Below, piece after piece: positions 10,174 through 22,204 of a DNA stretch of 64,000 bases; within the stretch, counting starts at the first letter, position 1, and the number at the start of each line of letters is the position of its first letter. The position numbers and the translations under genes are program-made. Source of the stretch: Cymbidium sinense (Eukaryota; Streptophyta; Magnoliopsida; Asparagales; Orchidaceae); the NCBI GenBank assembly GCA_021442155.1, contig CM038221.1:43409648-43473647 (forward strand), read 5' to 3'. The notes under the pieces are model-generated. The model did not search any database. It was not told where the DNA came from and was given only the letters and a program-made list of their open reading frames with translations.

Positions 10174-13004
10174 TATTGACCTCATTTTTAGGATGAGCTC
10201 TCAACCCCCTCTATCTTAGACATAGGATTCCTCTTAGACATTAAGAGATCCTTAGTCTTAAGATACATCTAGTGATTAGGTGGACACTCAACCTAGCCCT
10301 AGAGACTTAGAAGGGTTAGCCATAGGATTAGGTCATGCCTTATGAGTGTTAGGAAAATTTGCCTACCCTTAGTTTGAACCACTCATCTTCCTTCCTTCAA
10401 GTCAAACTCCAAATCAATCTTATTTGATTTTCTCCAAACTCAAATCAATATCACATGATTGAAATCCATGATTGAAATCTATGATTGAAATCAAATTCAA
10501 AATTTAAGTTCCAAACTCCAAAATTTCCTAAGTCCTTTAAAATTCCTTTTAAAAGACTTAGCCTAAATCATGATCAAATCAATTCAAATTCATAAGATTT
10601 TCTCATAATTGATTTATATTCTCATTTATATTCTCATTTATATTTACATATATAAATGAAATATAAATTCAAATCAATCAAATCAAATTCAAAATTCAAG
10701 CTCCAAACTCCAAAATTTCTTAAGTCCTTTAAAATTCCTTTTAAAAGACTTAGCCTAAATCATGATCAAATCACTTCAAATCCTTGAAATTTTCTCATGA
10801 CCCATTTATATTCTCATTTATATTCACATATATAAATGAAATTCAAACAATCAAAACCACTCCCAAAAATCAAACTCAAATCCACTCAAAATTCAACCTA
10901 AGCCTTTTCAAGTCAAAATCTTGAACTTAGCCAAATCAATTTCAAATCAAGCCAAAATCTTGATTTTTCTTCATGATTCAATCAATATTACAATCATGAA
11001 TCCAAATATAAACACAAACTTCAATCACTTAATCAAAAATCAATTCAAAAATCAAACCCCAAATCCTTTCATATTCTTCCTTTGAATATGAAATTGTCAA
11101 ATGAATCAAAACCCATTTGACTTCAAAACACTTGCAAATAGATTTATATTTCAATCATAAGTCCATATACAAGTTCAATCAAACTCAAATCAAGCTTTGA
11201 CCAAGCCATTTGACCCACTTAGGCTCACTTGACCCAAAGTGACCTAAAGTACCCTTATGAGCCAAATTCTAATTCTAACCAAATTGGATTGAATCAAACT
11301 GACCTATGCCTTTCATCATGATCAACAATCATCATGAGATGATCAATCAACCAAATTGGGTCAAACGAAGTCAAACTTAAGGGTTGAACAAGTCAACACT
11401 TAGCCAAAATGAAACCTAACATAGCCAAAATCCACCATAGGCCAAATTGATTGAAACTATTGATCTAAGTTCATTCATGAACTATATTTGAACTTGACCA
11501 AGTCAACATTTGAGCCTAACCTAGCCCAATTGGTCACTTGACCCAAGTTGACCCAACTTGACCTAAAAAGTCAAAACATGTCAAAACTTTATCTAAAGCC
11601 AAATTGATTGAAACCAATGGGTCAAGTTCATTCCAAATCACTTGTTGAACTTGACCAAAACCTCAATTGGCCAACTAGACCTAACATAGCCCAATTGACC
11701 TTGAACCCAACTTGACCTAAAGGGGTCATGTTGAGTACTTCTTTTATAACATCATGCACAAATGCATATTATTTTCACTCTTGATTGGAGAGCTTCCACA
11801 TTTGCCAAAGAAACTTGGCTTGACTTATGAGAGCCATGGTGGAAACACACCTCCTCTCTTCTCGTTGATTCTAACCAATAATCTCATTTCTCATGCATTA
11901 GGCATATAAATCCTATTAGCTTGAGTCAAAATAATTGTCCAAAAATGAAAATAAAATGAAATTTGAATTGCATTAGATTTAGGTCATTTGAAGCATGTCC
12001 TTACATGATTTAATCTCTTTAGGGAGTGAGTTTAAGGACTTAGTCTCTTTCTAAATAAATAATAGTCTAGCTATCTTATATAAAGCATAAGACTTGCCTA
12101 CATGTATTTAAAATCGTAGGAGGGGTTAGTTGGCGGCCACCCCCAAATAGTTATAAGTCCAAATAGTCTAGTGGTTTGTCATCTCTTGTGGAGGCAAATC
12201 AAATACCCATTTTCGCCTTAGATTTAGCTTGTGCTTCTGGCCCTCGCTAAAGCTCCCTAGATTTAGATTTTGAGGTTGCTTCTCCCCTTTGAGGGCCATA
12301 AGTTTAAATCCTCACCTCTTAGGCATTTACATAATCTTGTGTTGTGGAATAATAAGCCCTAAATTTCTAATGAAAAATTCAACTCAAATAAATTAAATCA
12401 ATTTCAAAAATGTAAAGCCCAATCATAGAATAGTTTGATATGCTTAGGTTTTCTAGCATCGAGCATCTACTTATCTCCATTTGGCGATAATAAATCTCTC
12501 TTTGATCAATCCCATTTGATTTTCAAAATGAGCTAATCGATTGATAGTCCTACCCTTTTGAAATCTTTAGAGACAACGATCATTTACCTTAATCGAGAGT
12601 TTTCCTAAGCAATCCCCATTCCTTGGGATGTAATTATGGGCTTGCCCTTGTAGGGAACTTAATGAATCCGATTTAAAATAAGCACTGCTTTACTTTTTCA
12701 TATAAAGTAGGGAAAATATCTCTGGTACACCTCGAAGACCCAACGTCCTTATGAGTCCTTATTTTGGTGATTAGGTCCATTGTAGGGTGGTGACTTCTAT
12801 CTTTCGAGATAATACACCTCTCCTCAATATCATACCCGATCACCCTAATAAGTACATCTGTGGATCTGCGTGGCATCCGACCAAGGCAATTTTATATTCC
12901 CCTGTGCTCTTCTCATTCATTTATTCTTTCTTTCCACCTAAAAAAGGAAAGGAGGAATATGATGATGAAGAGGACACGCAGGAATGTTAAAAATTTTCTC
13001 CATA
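10174..13004 (+). repeat. 5' LTR of element Y, internally deleted
   Basis: Aligns with 26866-28290 and then, after a jump near 11733, with 33038-34314 of the 3' LTR. About 4.7 kb of the centre, including the GC-rich part and the putative leader exon, is missing. Both terminal dinucleotides have decayed (TG to TA at 10174; final CA to TA at 13003-13004). Two 183-193-bp AT-rich repeat units (about 10600-10850) and a stretch dense in TTGACC (11200-11720) are present. Confidence 0.8.
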
Positions 13005-13012
13005 AATTTTTC

Positions 13013-13030
13013 TAGCGACTTCGATGAGGA
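13013..13030 (+). other. Primer binding site of element Y (tRNA-Arg type)
   Basis: TAGCGACTTCGATGAGGA, 8 bp after the LTR end, with the same spacing as in X and Z. Complementary with a few mismatches to the 3' end of plant tRNA-Arg, the primer of Ogre/Tat elements. Confidence 0.75.
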
Positions 13031-13440
13031 TGGTTCCTCTCTCCATCTTTAGTAAATGATTGTTGTCTCTAAGTATCGATAGTGAGTTTGTACTTTTGTA
13101 TGAACCCTATACTATCTTTCTTTTCATTGGCACTTAGCTTATTTCATCCTTAAGTTAAGCTAGCTAACATCTTTAGGTTTTAGGACCTCACCTCATGTTG
13201 ATCTTAAAACCCCCGTTGGGTTCTCCAATGGGTAAAAAATAAAAAAATCTAAACAAAGAAATTATTTAAAGACTTCCTATTTATCATCTTTATGATAAAG
13301 AAAGGTTCATTCTAAAATAATAAAGACAAATAAATTTTTTCATAAAAGTACTCTTTCAAAAATGCACATAATAAAATATTTTCCACAAAATTTTCTTAAA
13401 TCACCATCATCTAATAATTCTCATAATTGTTACATGTAGG
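13031..13440 (+). other. Start of the Y untranslated leader
   Basis: Same conserved leader as in X and Z, with the TTTTAGGACCTCA/AAACCC block. No coding signal. Confidence 0.6.
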
Positions 13441-15427
13441 AATCTTCAAAATAAAACTAACAATCTTTCCAAAAGCACAAATGAACATCTTCCCTCAATT
13501 CACTTTGATGGAGATTTTGTTTACAAAAAAAAAATGAATAATCATCTTTCCAAAATTAAAAGTAAAATTTTGAAAGCACATATGAACCTCTCTATTCAAA
13601 TTGAATGGAAGTTTCATTTTCAAACCAAATTAAATTTCCAAAAGCACAAATGAACATCTTCTCTTAATTCACTTTGATGAAGATTTTATTTTCAAAATAA
13701 AATGAATAATCATCTTTCCAAAAGTCAAAATCAAAATCAAAATTTTCCAAAAAGCATATATGAACCTCTCCATTCAAATGGAATGGAAGTTTCATTTTCA
13801 AAACAAAATAAAACTTTCAAAAAGCACAAATAAACCTCTCCATTCAATATACCTACACTTATTGAGTGGAAGTTTCATTTCCAAACAAAACTAAATTTTC
13901 CAAAAGCACATATGAACATCTTCATTTAATATACTCAAATTTATTGAATGAAGATTTCATTCCCAAATAAATTAATATCATTTGGAAATCTCACTTAAAC
14001 ATATCCTATATATGATTAAGTTGGAATTCCCTCTTTCAAAAAGCAATAATCACACACAAAACAAAACTTTTATATTTCAAAAATAAGATTGACTTCCATT
14101 CTTACATACCCAAATTTATAAAATGGAAGACTTCTTTTCAAAAATCAAAAACTTAACAACCACATTTTCAGAATTCAAAACACATTTAGAACTTCATTCT
14201 AGCATACCCCATTTGCTAAAATGAAGTTTCTACTTTTCAAAAATAAAATTTCAAACATATTTGGAAGTTCATTTAGCATACTTAAATTTGCTAAGTGAAG
14301 TCTCCAAATTCAAAACAAAATTTTCAAACACATTTGGAACTTCATTTAGCATACTCAAATTTGCTAAGTGAAGTTTCCAAATTCAAGACTAAAATTTTTC
14401 AAACACATTTGGAACATCATTTACCATACTCAAATTTGGTAAGTGAAGTTTCCAAACTCAAACAAAAAATTTTCAAACATATTTGGAACTTCATTTAGCA
14501 TACTCAAATTTGCTAAGTGAAATCTCCAAATTCAAAACCAAAAATTTTCAAACATATTTGGAACTTCATTTAGCATACTCAAATTTGCAAAGTGAAGTCT
14601 CCAAATTCAAAACCAAAATTTTCAAGCACTTTTGGAACTTCATTCTTTAGCATACCAAATTTGCTAAAGAGAAGTTTCCATTTTCAAAACCAAATCAAAA
14701 CACAAAATTTTGAACACATCTTTTGGAATTTCATTTAGCATATTCAAATTTGCTAAGTGAAATCTCAATTTCACAAAACTAAGTGGGACTTCATCTTTAG
14801 CATACCATATTTACTAAAGTAAAGTCTTGACTTTCAAACAAATCAAAGCAAAAATGAAATACATTAAGATTTCCTTAGCATACCCAAATTTGCTAAGGAT
14901 CTCACTCTTTCAAAAATCAAAACATCCAAAAACAAATGAAACACTTATGTTCTTAGCATACTCAAATTTGCTAAGAATTCAAAAATCAAATAAAACACAC
15001 TTGGATTCTTCACTTAGTATACCCAAATTTGTTAAGTGAGAATTTCAAAATCACAAAAGATTCACTAGACAAAATCAAACAACAATTCATCAAAAAAGAA
15101 AAAAAAAACAATTATTTTCAAACACTTCACTTAGCATACCCAAATTTGCTAAGTAAAATTCCAAATCAAAACAAAAAATCAATTGACCCTTACTTTAACA
15201 TACCCAAATTTGTTAAAGGAAAGGGTCCTCAAATCAAAATCTAAATTCAAACAAACATGAACCTATGGAAGCATCCTTCTAAAAATATTTGAATCCATTT
15301 TCAACATACCCAAATTTGTTGAAGTTGGATTCATATTCAAAATTCTCTTTCAATCAAATTTCTAAATCTTCTCAAATCCATTTGAACCCCACTTAACACT
15401 TCCAAGATGTTGGATGTGGGTTCAAAT
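13440..15427 (+). repeat. Leader hairpin array of element Y, about 24 units
   Basis: Regularly spaced inverted repeats, about 70-80 bp apart, with loop TACYCAAATT. Clear examples: 14336-14378 (GGAACTTCATTTAGCA against TGCTAAGTGAAGTTTCC); 14411-14453, where AGCA/TGCT has become ACCA/TGGT on both sides; 14867-14902 (CCTTAGCA/TGCTAAGG); 15185-15227 (GACCCT/AGGGTC); 15290-15333 (TGAATCCA/TGGATTCA with TTCAACA/TGTTGAA); 15380-15427 (TTTGAACCC/GGGTTCAAA). Stems change while pairing is kept, several by double changes. The short ORFs here (for example 14295-14498, 14827-15039) are translations of this repeat and not genes. Confidence 0.9.
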
Positions 15428-16860
15428 TTCAATTCAAATTAAAAAAATCAACAAAGATAAATCATCAAGCTCATTTCCTATTGCATATTCTCACCATTAG
15501 TTACAATACAACTACAGTTGTTTATCGATTGAAAAATGGTAGGCTCGCAGAAATTTGTTTTCACTTTCCCTCATGGCATGGATTTGGCCTTGGACCAGAC
15601 CAACTTCCCCTGATTGGATCATACACACCTTATCCATTTCGGTAGGGGATTTGAGGGAGTGAGGATCACATGTTAGGGCACTCCCCACACTTTCAGGACC
15701 GTGTGGCGTAAGCGTCATCTAGATTGATATACCTGATTTTGACATCCCTCTTGAAGAGGAAAAAGTCCCACAGCTTCAACAATTAGATCAATTGAACCCC
15801 AAGTGCCCCCATGGTTTCATGCCTCAGTGAGGGCTAGCACTCCTCATCTGTACCCTTAAGAGGGCTCCAATCGGGATTGCCTCCCCTACCTTTGAGTATG
15901 GGTCTAGATCTCACTCTCATCCTGCCGAACACAATGAAGGAACAAAATTGCATGATCAAGCGATATACTAGGATTGTCGTGGGAGATGGAGGCGCGTGTA
16001 TGAGTTCCCACTTTTCACCACTAGTTACAACAAAACTAGTTTCATCCTCTCGGGTTAGACAAAGAGGAGGAGGATTCACATCACCTCCACGTGGTCAAAG
16101 ATCGCCCATCAATTACTGAGCGAGGTGCTTAGCCTCACTGCCTTGCACCGTTGGAGAGCTTACATGTTCGTGAGTCGGAGCTCAATTTGATTTGAGATCC
16201 ATCATCCCTCGCAGTGTGGGGAAACATATTCATCAGGAGAGGGCCAGAGAGGCCTATACATCTGCTTGTATTACTAGTAGGGAGAGGCGAAGGTTCAATC
16301 TCCAGTCAGCATCTTCCACATTTGTTGATTTTCCAGCTCGGCGCTACCCACGCCGACCATACAGACAACATCTTACTTACTCGGACCAGTCATCATAGGA
16401 GGATAGCTTCTGTTCATAGAGAGTTAGTGGTGTCTCCACCACACCGCTCTATCCCCTGTCCGCCATCACCAGTCCACATCACAACATCTCCAGTTCCATC
16501 AAAGGCCATGAAAGCCATATCTGTGGAGAAGTGTGCCCTGTTGGTGATCACTATGAGGGATCCTACCATCTACTCCACCTATGGCGAGGTCGAGCTTGAC
16601 CTTTTGCCCGTGGTGGTGCGGAGGGAGTAGAGACCCCGAAGCATAGTGGTCATCCTTCACCAACTCCGCCAACAGACATGGAGATGGTGAAATTGCGGTA
16701 GCTGATGCCCACATTGATGATAGGAACCTCCTAGGAATGTCACCCTTTCATGTAGTGACAATGAGTGTGTCTCTTCTAGTGAGTACATCCTCATAGGATT
16801 GACTCTCCAAGAAGAAGTAGGTCCGCCTCTCATGACAGTGATCACACCGGTCAACCAAGA
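15428..16860 (+). pseudogene. Region upstream of gag in Y, decayed ORF or leader
   Basis: Less AT-rich than the leader. Open frames at 16192-16398 and 16214-16630 overlap in different phases, and none shows a domain I recognise; they are rich in Arg, Ser, Pro and His. Ogre elements carry an extra ORF of unknown function before gag, and this may be its remains, or the N-terminal part of gag. Small indels make the original frame unrecoverable by eye. Confidence 0.35.
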
Positions 16861-18570
16861 TCATTTGTTCTTATTCAGATAGATCGTTCTCTCGAGGAGA
16901 TAGTAGCACATTATCTTGTAGAGAAGAAGGAGATTCTAGGGTATGATTGGTCAGACAAGGAGAAGGTTAGCTTTGATCCCAATGAAGATGATTTGTTGGG
17001 AGACTCAACTGGAGTCTGTATGGTAGATACTAGAGGATCTCTTCTCAGGGAGCAGCAGGCCATGGAAGGTGATGAGGTTGAGAAAGACACCAAGCCCCAA
17101 CACCTCCATATAAGATGAAACAAAGATGAGCATATAGATAGGATGGCATTGAGAGGACTTGTTATGCCGATTGAAACAAGCCCCTAGTTCATCCTCCTAT
17201 ACAACATTAGTCACGAGTTAGTGCATGTCTTGGACCCACAAGACCTTACCCATTGAGCAAGGTAGCACTAGCATGTATAGGAAGGTAGTGGAAAGTACCT
17301 CCATACAAGAAAAAGACATATCCATGGTTGAGCGCAAGTGAAGGAAGCATTGCTGCCCGGGAGGATCATCGGTTCCAAAGGGTAGACCCTACCTAGAGGA
17401 ATTTGATTCAATCCAATATCTTAAGGGTTTCATACCACCTTCCTTCAAAAGCTTTGATGATAGTGGAAACCCAAGGCAACATCACACTTCAGGGCCAGTT
17501 GTTATAATGCTTGCAGATGCTTTTGTTTTTCCTCTAGTAGCCTAGCAGATTGCTTTTGATTGGTAAACTCCAACGGTTCAAGAAAGACATTTCGAAGTTG
17601 GAGCAACTCTTTATCAAGAGGTTTGGAGCTCAAAGAAGGTTATTGTAGGTGATCTCGTTGTAGAACAAGACCCAGTGAGTCCCTTGTTGATTATATTCGA
17701 TGGTGTAACCCGAGTATGAAATGTGAGATAGAGTAAAAGATGCATTGAGATTCTTTAAGAATATCCATGGCCCCACCTTCATGCTTAAGGGCTTCACTAT
17801 CAAGATATTTGAGAAGCTAATCAACAAGGCGACTAGTCTACAAGGAGAGGCTGCTTGCCTTTTCAAAAGCAAAGCCAAGTAAGGTCTATGAGAAGAAGCG
17901 AGCAGTGACAAGGTAGATAAGGGGAAGCAGCTAGAGATCACCCAGAGACCACGACTGGCCCTCCACCTCCTTTGCCACCATCAGTAGCCTCCCCCTCCTC
18001 ACGGACCCTCCCTCACCATACCACCAACAAGAGGCATACATACACCGCTAGTTATGGTCCACCTACTCTTTTAAATAAGCTTAATAAGCCTTATTCATTT
18101 AAGAGGGAGGTAATCAAAAAAGATCTTTAAGAATCTCTAAAGAAGTTGATTTTCAACTACCGAGCCTAGAGACGGAGGAAGTGGCAAAAGTCATGATCCT
18201 AACTTTTCCCCTACCATGTATGCTAGGCCATGTTTTGGAGGATTGCTTCACATTCAAGGATTGGCTTGAACACAGCTTCAAGACAGGTGCTATAGTTATC
18301 CCAAAGGAATACCTTATGGAACAACCATCCAGTTCCATTAGGGTAATCCTTGGGGATACATGTGATCCTTCCAAAACTAAAGAAGGTTGGGATATTTCTT
18401 TATCCAAAACCTCTAAGAAGATCATCAGAAGATCAAGAAGCTTTCGTGTTAGCTCAAACCTCCAACATCAAGGAAGGTTTGCAAGTTGCTAGTGCCAACT
18501 CGAGGAAAGGAGGAGCTCAAGCATGTAGCCCATTAGCACAAACCACCATGTCCAAACCTCCTTTCTAGCT
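16860..18570 (+). pseudogene. Gag relic of element Y
   Basis: An acidic stretch at 16869-17110 (IDRSLEEIVAHYLVEKKE) is followed by gag-like sequence: about 17430-17470 reads PPSFKSFDDSGNPRQH, the entry to the retrotransposon gag domain, and about 17580-17640 reads KKDISKLEQLFIKRFGAQRR, its conserved helix. Near the end (18181-18320) GHVLEDCFTFKDWLE resembles the short Cys/His region at the end of plant Tat Gag, with the first cysteines lost. Gag forms the cytoplasmic particle that packages element RNA. The frame shifts several times and has many stops, so no product is expected. Confidence 0.6.
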
Positions 18571-19095
18571 TCCACACCGTGACTTCTTCCACTTCAACTA
18601 TTTTTTCTTTCTTCTTCTACTAGTAGAACTCTTGTATCAGAGATAAGGGCATCAAATCCTTACCCCACTCACTTTACTTGATTTCTACTTTGTACCCCAA
18701 ACAAATCCAAGAAATTGAAGAATAAAGCTAGCTTGAATTACATGTGTCACCGATGGGTTATCTTCTATTCCTAATGATAACTCTTCAAGTCAAAATAACT
18801 ATAATAATTTTGATCTTCCTCTTCTAATTGTGAGTTGGACTTTCCTACTCTACTACGATTCCCTCTTGAGATAGACTTGGAATCATCTGATTTTGAGGGT
18901 CCCATAGGAGAAGCTGTAGGTGAGCCTGACGTGCAGGTAGTACCTTCCATTACCCAGCCACAAGAGATCACCAAAGTCAACCTCCGTAGTGGCAATGTTC
19001 TACCTCCTAGGGCAACATCTCAAGATAGAGGGAAATTAAGTCATTGGTACAGAGGATCGAGAAGCCCCTCCAGGATGCTCCACCCTTGGATATGC
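18571..19095 (+). pseudogene. Gag-protease linker of Y
   Basis: Between the Gag tail and the protease. A frame at 18835-19101 encodes LRSGNVLPP, a motif I associate with the start of plant Gypsy pol before the protease. The remainder is unremarkable and broken. Confidence 0.4.
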
Positions 19096-19865
19096 TTGTG
19101 AAAGAATAGCCTAAGGTGGACTACAATGTCCTTTCTCATCTAAGAAAGTTGCCATATAAGCTAAGCATATACGATGCCCTTGTCTTATCCAAAGAGATGA
19201 GGGAATCACTAATCAAGGTTCTCCTTGATCCTGAAATATGCTTAGCTCAGTTGACTTCTATAGGTGAGGAGGCATATTATACAAAAAAAGCTAAGGGGAT
19301 CACCTTCACAGATGAAGACCTTCTTCTGGGGGACTTGGAGCACAGCTGTCCCCTCTACATCACTTGATATGAAGTTCACTTGCGAATTCTCGTGGATCCA
19401 GGTGCATCGGTGAACATTATGAGTCTAAAGACCCTTGCCTATTTGAGGATCGACATCTCCACACTCGAGGAGATCGATGATGTTGAGAGGATTCAATGAA
19501 CAAGGTAAGCGGCTTTAGGTTCTATAGTGTTACCTTTGGAGATAGGTGATGGAAGATCAACCCAAGTTCTACATCATTGATTCAATATTTTGTTCACTTT
19601 TTGCTTTAGGCCTTGGATACATCAGAACAAGATCATTCCATCCTCCCTTCATCAATGCATCAAGTTCAGAAAAGATGGGATTGAATACCGTGTCAATGGA
19701 GATGAAAAGCCATTTTTAGTTAGAGAGGTTGAGATTTATGAGGATGCGACCTACTATCTTCCTCAAACACCCTTTCTCATGAACTTGGACAAAATTCAAA
19801 CTCAAAATCAAAAGAAAGAGAAAATGAAGAAAAAGAAAAGCCAAAAGAAAAAGAAAAGAAAATGA
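19096..19865 (+). pseudogene. Aspartic protease relic of element Y
   Basis: An 83-codon frame (19116-19367) gives the pre-protease region with LSIYDALVLSKEMRESLIK and ITFTDEDLLLG, typical of the Tat lineage. After a stop at 19366 the active site follows: ILVDPGASVNIM, with the catalytic Asp at 19395-19397 (family pattern D-S/T-G; Pro here replaces the middle residue). After further breaks, 19590-19865 resumes with RPWIHQNKIIPSSLHQCIKF, the conserved protease C-terminal part, and ends in a Lys-rich tail from an AAG/GAA run. The protease would cleave Gag-Pol in the particle. Frameshifts and stops inactivate it. Confidence 0.8.
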
Positions 19866-20640
19866 AAATCCAAGTGAACAAGAAAGGGGAAATGAGGAAG
19901 AAATAGAGCCACATATCACTTTCCACTCATAGTCCATTCCATCATATGGACATGGGTAGAATGACTCAACCTCCACGGGTGAGGCAGGTGAAAATGAGGC
20001 GTAGAGGTGGAAGATCTCCGGTTGGCCATCACCAGAGGTCATGTTCATAGAGTACCCCTACTATTCACATAGACTTGGAATCTAGCTCGAGGATGAGTCT
20101 AATGTGATTAGTATACCGCCAACCCCTCTTAGCGGTTCCATTGGAGGTGACTATCAATCTGTGAGAGCAAAGGCCTCCAACAAAAGCAAAGTATTCAAAT
20201 TAGTTTATGCAAACTATTAGGTAGGGAACCTTAGCTCAAACCTCACTTTCATCTTAAAAAGGTAAAGGTTTAGTAGTTAAGGAAGCTCCTAAGTCTTCCA
20301 GTGACATGAAACCAAAGAGATTCTTTTTTGGGATCATCATCCTCAAGTCCTGAAGTTGATGTAGAACATGAGGAGGATACATTTAAAGAATTAATAGAAT
20401 TATCGCTTGACTTTTACTCGCCTTGTGTTCATAATCTTATACAAAAAAGTTTGGTTCCTCATGCATGGTCTAGACACAGGTCATAGTACTTTAAAAAGCT
20501 ATGGAACAATATAGGCAGGGAAGCACAATTAAGAGCAGGACTAGGATTCAGTATAGTGGGTCCAAATGATGAACACGCTTAGTTGTTACCAATCATTTGT
20601 AGTATGATAGGTTCTTTTCACACAACCCCAACTCTTATGA
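19866..20640 (+). pseudogene. Spacer between protease and RT in Y
   Basis: A low-complexity, partly AG-rich stretch followed by decayed sequence of unclear frame. Ogre elements have a spliced intron near here; I could not place splice sites with confidence. No domain recognised. Confidence 0.35.
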
Positions 20641-20644
20641 GAAT

Positions 20645-21690
20645 GTGTGTTTAAAAATCTTAGATGATCTTCAGATCAATGATGCACCTCCAGAATTTGA
20701 AGAGGAGATTCATTCAACAATAAACAAGCTTAAAGAAATCAACCTCGAGACAGAAGAAAATTCATACCCGACGTACATCAGTTTATTGCTGAATGAAGAA
20801 GAAACGAATAACTTAGTTAGGCTATTAACTGAGTTTAAAGACTACTTCGCATGGAGTTATGAAGAGATGCCCGAATTATCTCCTGACGTAGCAGTCCATA
20901 AGCTAGCAATAGATCCTAATGCTACCCCTATTAAGCAAGCTCCTAGATGCATGCGATTAGAAATTGAACAACAGGTCATTTCTGAAGTCAAGAAACTAAT
21001 CGATGCTGGTTTCATCAGGGAAGAAAAATATCATACCTGGTTAGCCAGTGTCGTCTCAATTAAGAAGAATAATGGCCATTTCGCATATGCGTCGATTTTA
21101 GGGACTTAAACAAGGCATGCCCTAAGGATGAGTTTCCTCTTCCTATACCAGAATTAATGGTGGACGTCGCCTCATCTCATGCAGTATTTTCTTTCATGGA
21201 TGGGTCATTTGGCTACAACCAAATCAAGATGTCTCTTGAAGATGAAAGAAACACTGCTTTTAGAACCCCGATCAGAATCTTCTGTTATATGGTCATGTCT
21301 TTTGGGCTTAAAAATGCTGGTGCTACATACCAACGGGCCATGACTGAAATCTTCAACGAACTCATTCATCATCAGATTGAGTGCTATGTTGATGATCTAG
21401 TAGTCAAGAGCAGAGAAAAGGAAGTTCATCTCTTTGACTTGAGAGCAGTTTTTGAATAATTAAGATAATATAACCTCAAAATGAATCCCATGAAGTGTGC
21501 ATTCAGAGTAGCTTCAGGAAAATTCCTTGGGTTTGTTGTCTGACATTGGGGAATAGAAATAGATCCTGAAAAGATCAAAGTTATCTTAGAAATGCCACCT
21601 CCTAAGAGTTTAACTCAACTCAGATCCTTCCAAGGATGACTGACATATCTAAGATGCTTTATCTCCAACCTATAGGCAGATGCAAGCCAT
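20645..21690 (+). pseudogene. Reverse transcriptase relic of element Y
   Basis: The best preserved part of pol. 20645-21109 encodes the lead-in and RT fingers (FAWSYEEMPELSPDVAVHKL, then LIDAGFIRE). A frameshift near 21090 moves to a frame with DFRDLNKACPKDEFPLP and then 21157-21459, with FSFMDGSFGYNQIKM, FGLKNAGATYQRAM and the catalytic CYVDDLVVK box (YVDD at 21385-21396). The thumb continues through stops at 21457, 21541 and near 21637 to about 21690. RT copies element RNA into cDNA in the cytoplasmic particle. The sequence is Tat-like. It is inactivated by one frameshift and several stops, at least three of which look like C-to-T changes. Confidence 0.9.
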
Positions 21691-22150
21691 TTTCAGCACT
21701 TGTCAAAAAGGACACTAAGTTCAAGTGGGATGACAAGTTCCGATGCATTCAAGACATCAAGGTATTTGGTGAAGCCAGAAGTTGCCTCCCCAGAAAGCCA
21801 CTCATCCTCTACCGCCGCATTGGATGACTCTTAAAGCTCTTGGCCAAGCCAAATGAAGGGAAGGAGAGCTCTACTACCTCAACCATCGATCCTGAAGCAA
21901 ACTATCCTCCTATCGAGAAACATTGCCTAGCTTTGATCTATGCTTCCCAAAAGCTATGACATTATATGCTTTCTCATAAGGTGAACTTGATCTCCAAGAC
22001 AAATCCACTACAGTATCTCATGACACGGCCAACGCTATCTGGAAGTTTAACACGTTTGTCCATGATACTTTTGCAGTTTGACATTACATTTGTACCCCTC
22101 CGTGCGGTAAAAGGATGCACTAGCGATTTTTAGAAGACACCCACTTCCTC
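21636..22150 (+). pseudogene. RNase H relic of element Y
   Basis: Follows RT directly. 21636-21827 gives QPIGRCKPFSALVKKDTKFK with KWDDKF, and then, after frameshifts, YPPIEKHCLALIYASQKL and FDITFVPLRAVKG, all landmarks of the Gypsy RNase H domain. It would degrade the RNA strand of the RNA-DNA hybrid. Broken by at least two shifts. Confidence 0.8.
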
Positions 22151-22204
22151 ATTGATTCCTTAGTGATGATGATCTCCCGATGAACAAATCATGAACTTAG
22201 GGAG

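Noticed and set aside
14295..15244. Chain of small ORFs with a repeated HLAYSNLL-like peptide
   Set aside because: The repetition follows the hairpin DNA unit, with A-rich linkers and phase changes. DNA palindromes explain it better than a repeat protein.
16192..16630. Overlapping 68- and 138-codon ORFs as genes
   Set aside because: No domain, two competing phases, and inside the element upstream of gag.
19866..20640. Ogre intron between protease and RT
   Set aside because: Expected from the family, but I could not point to a credible donor and acceptor pair in the decayed sequence.
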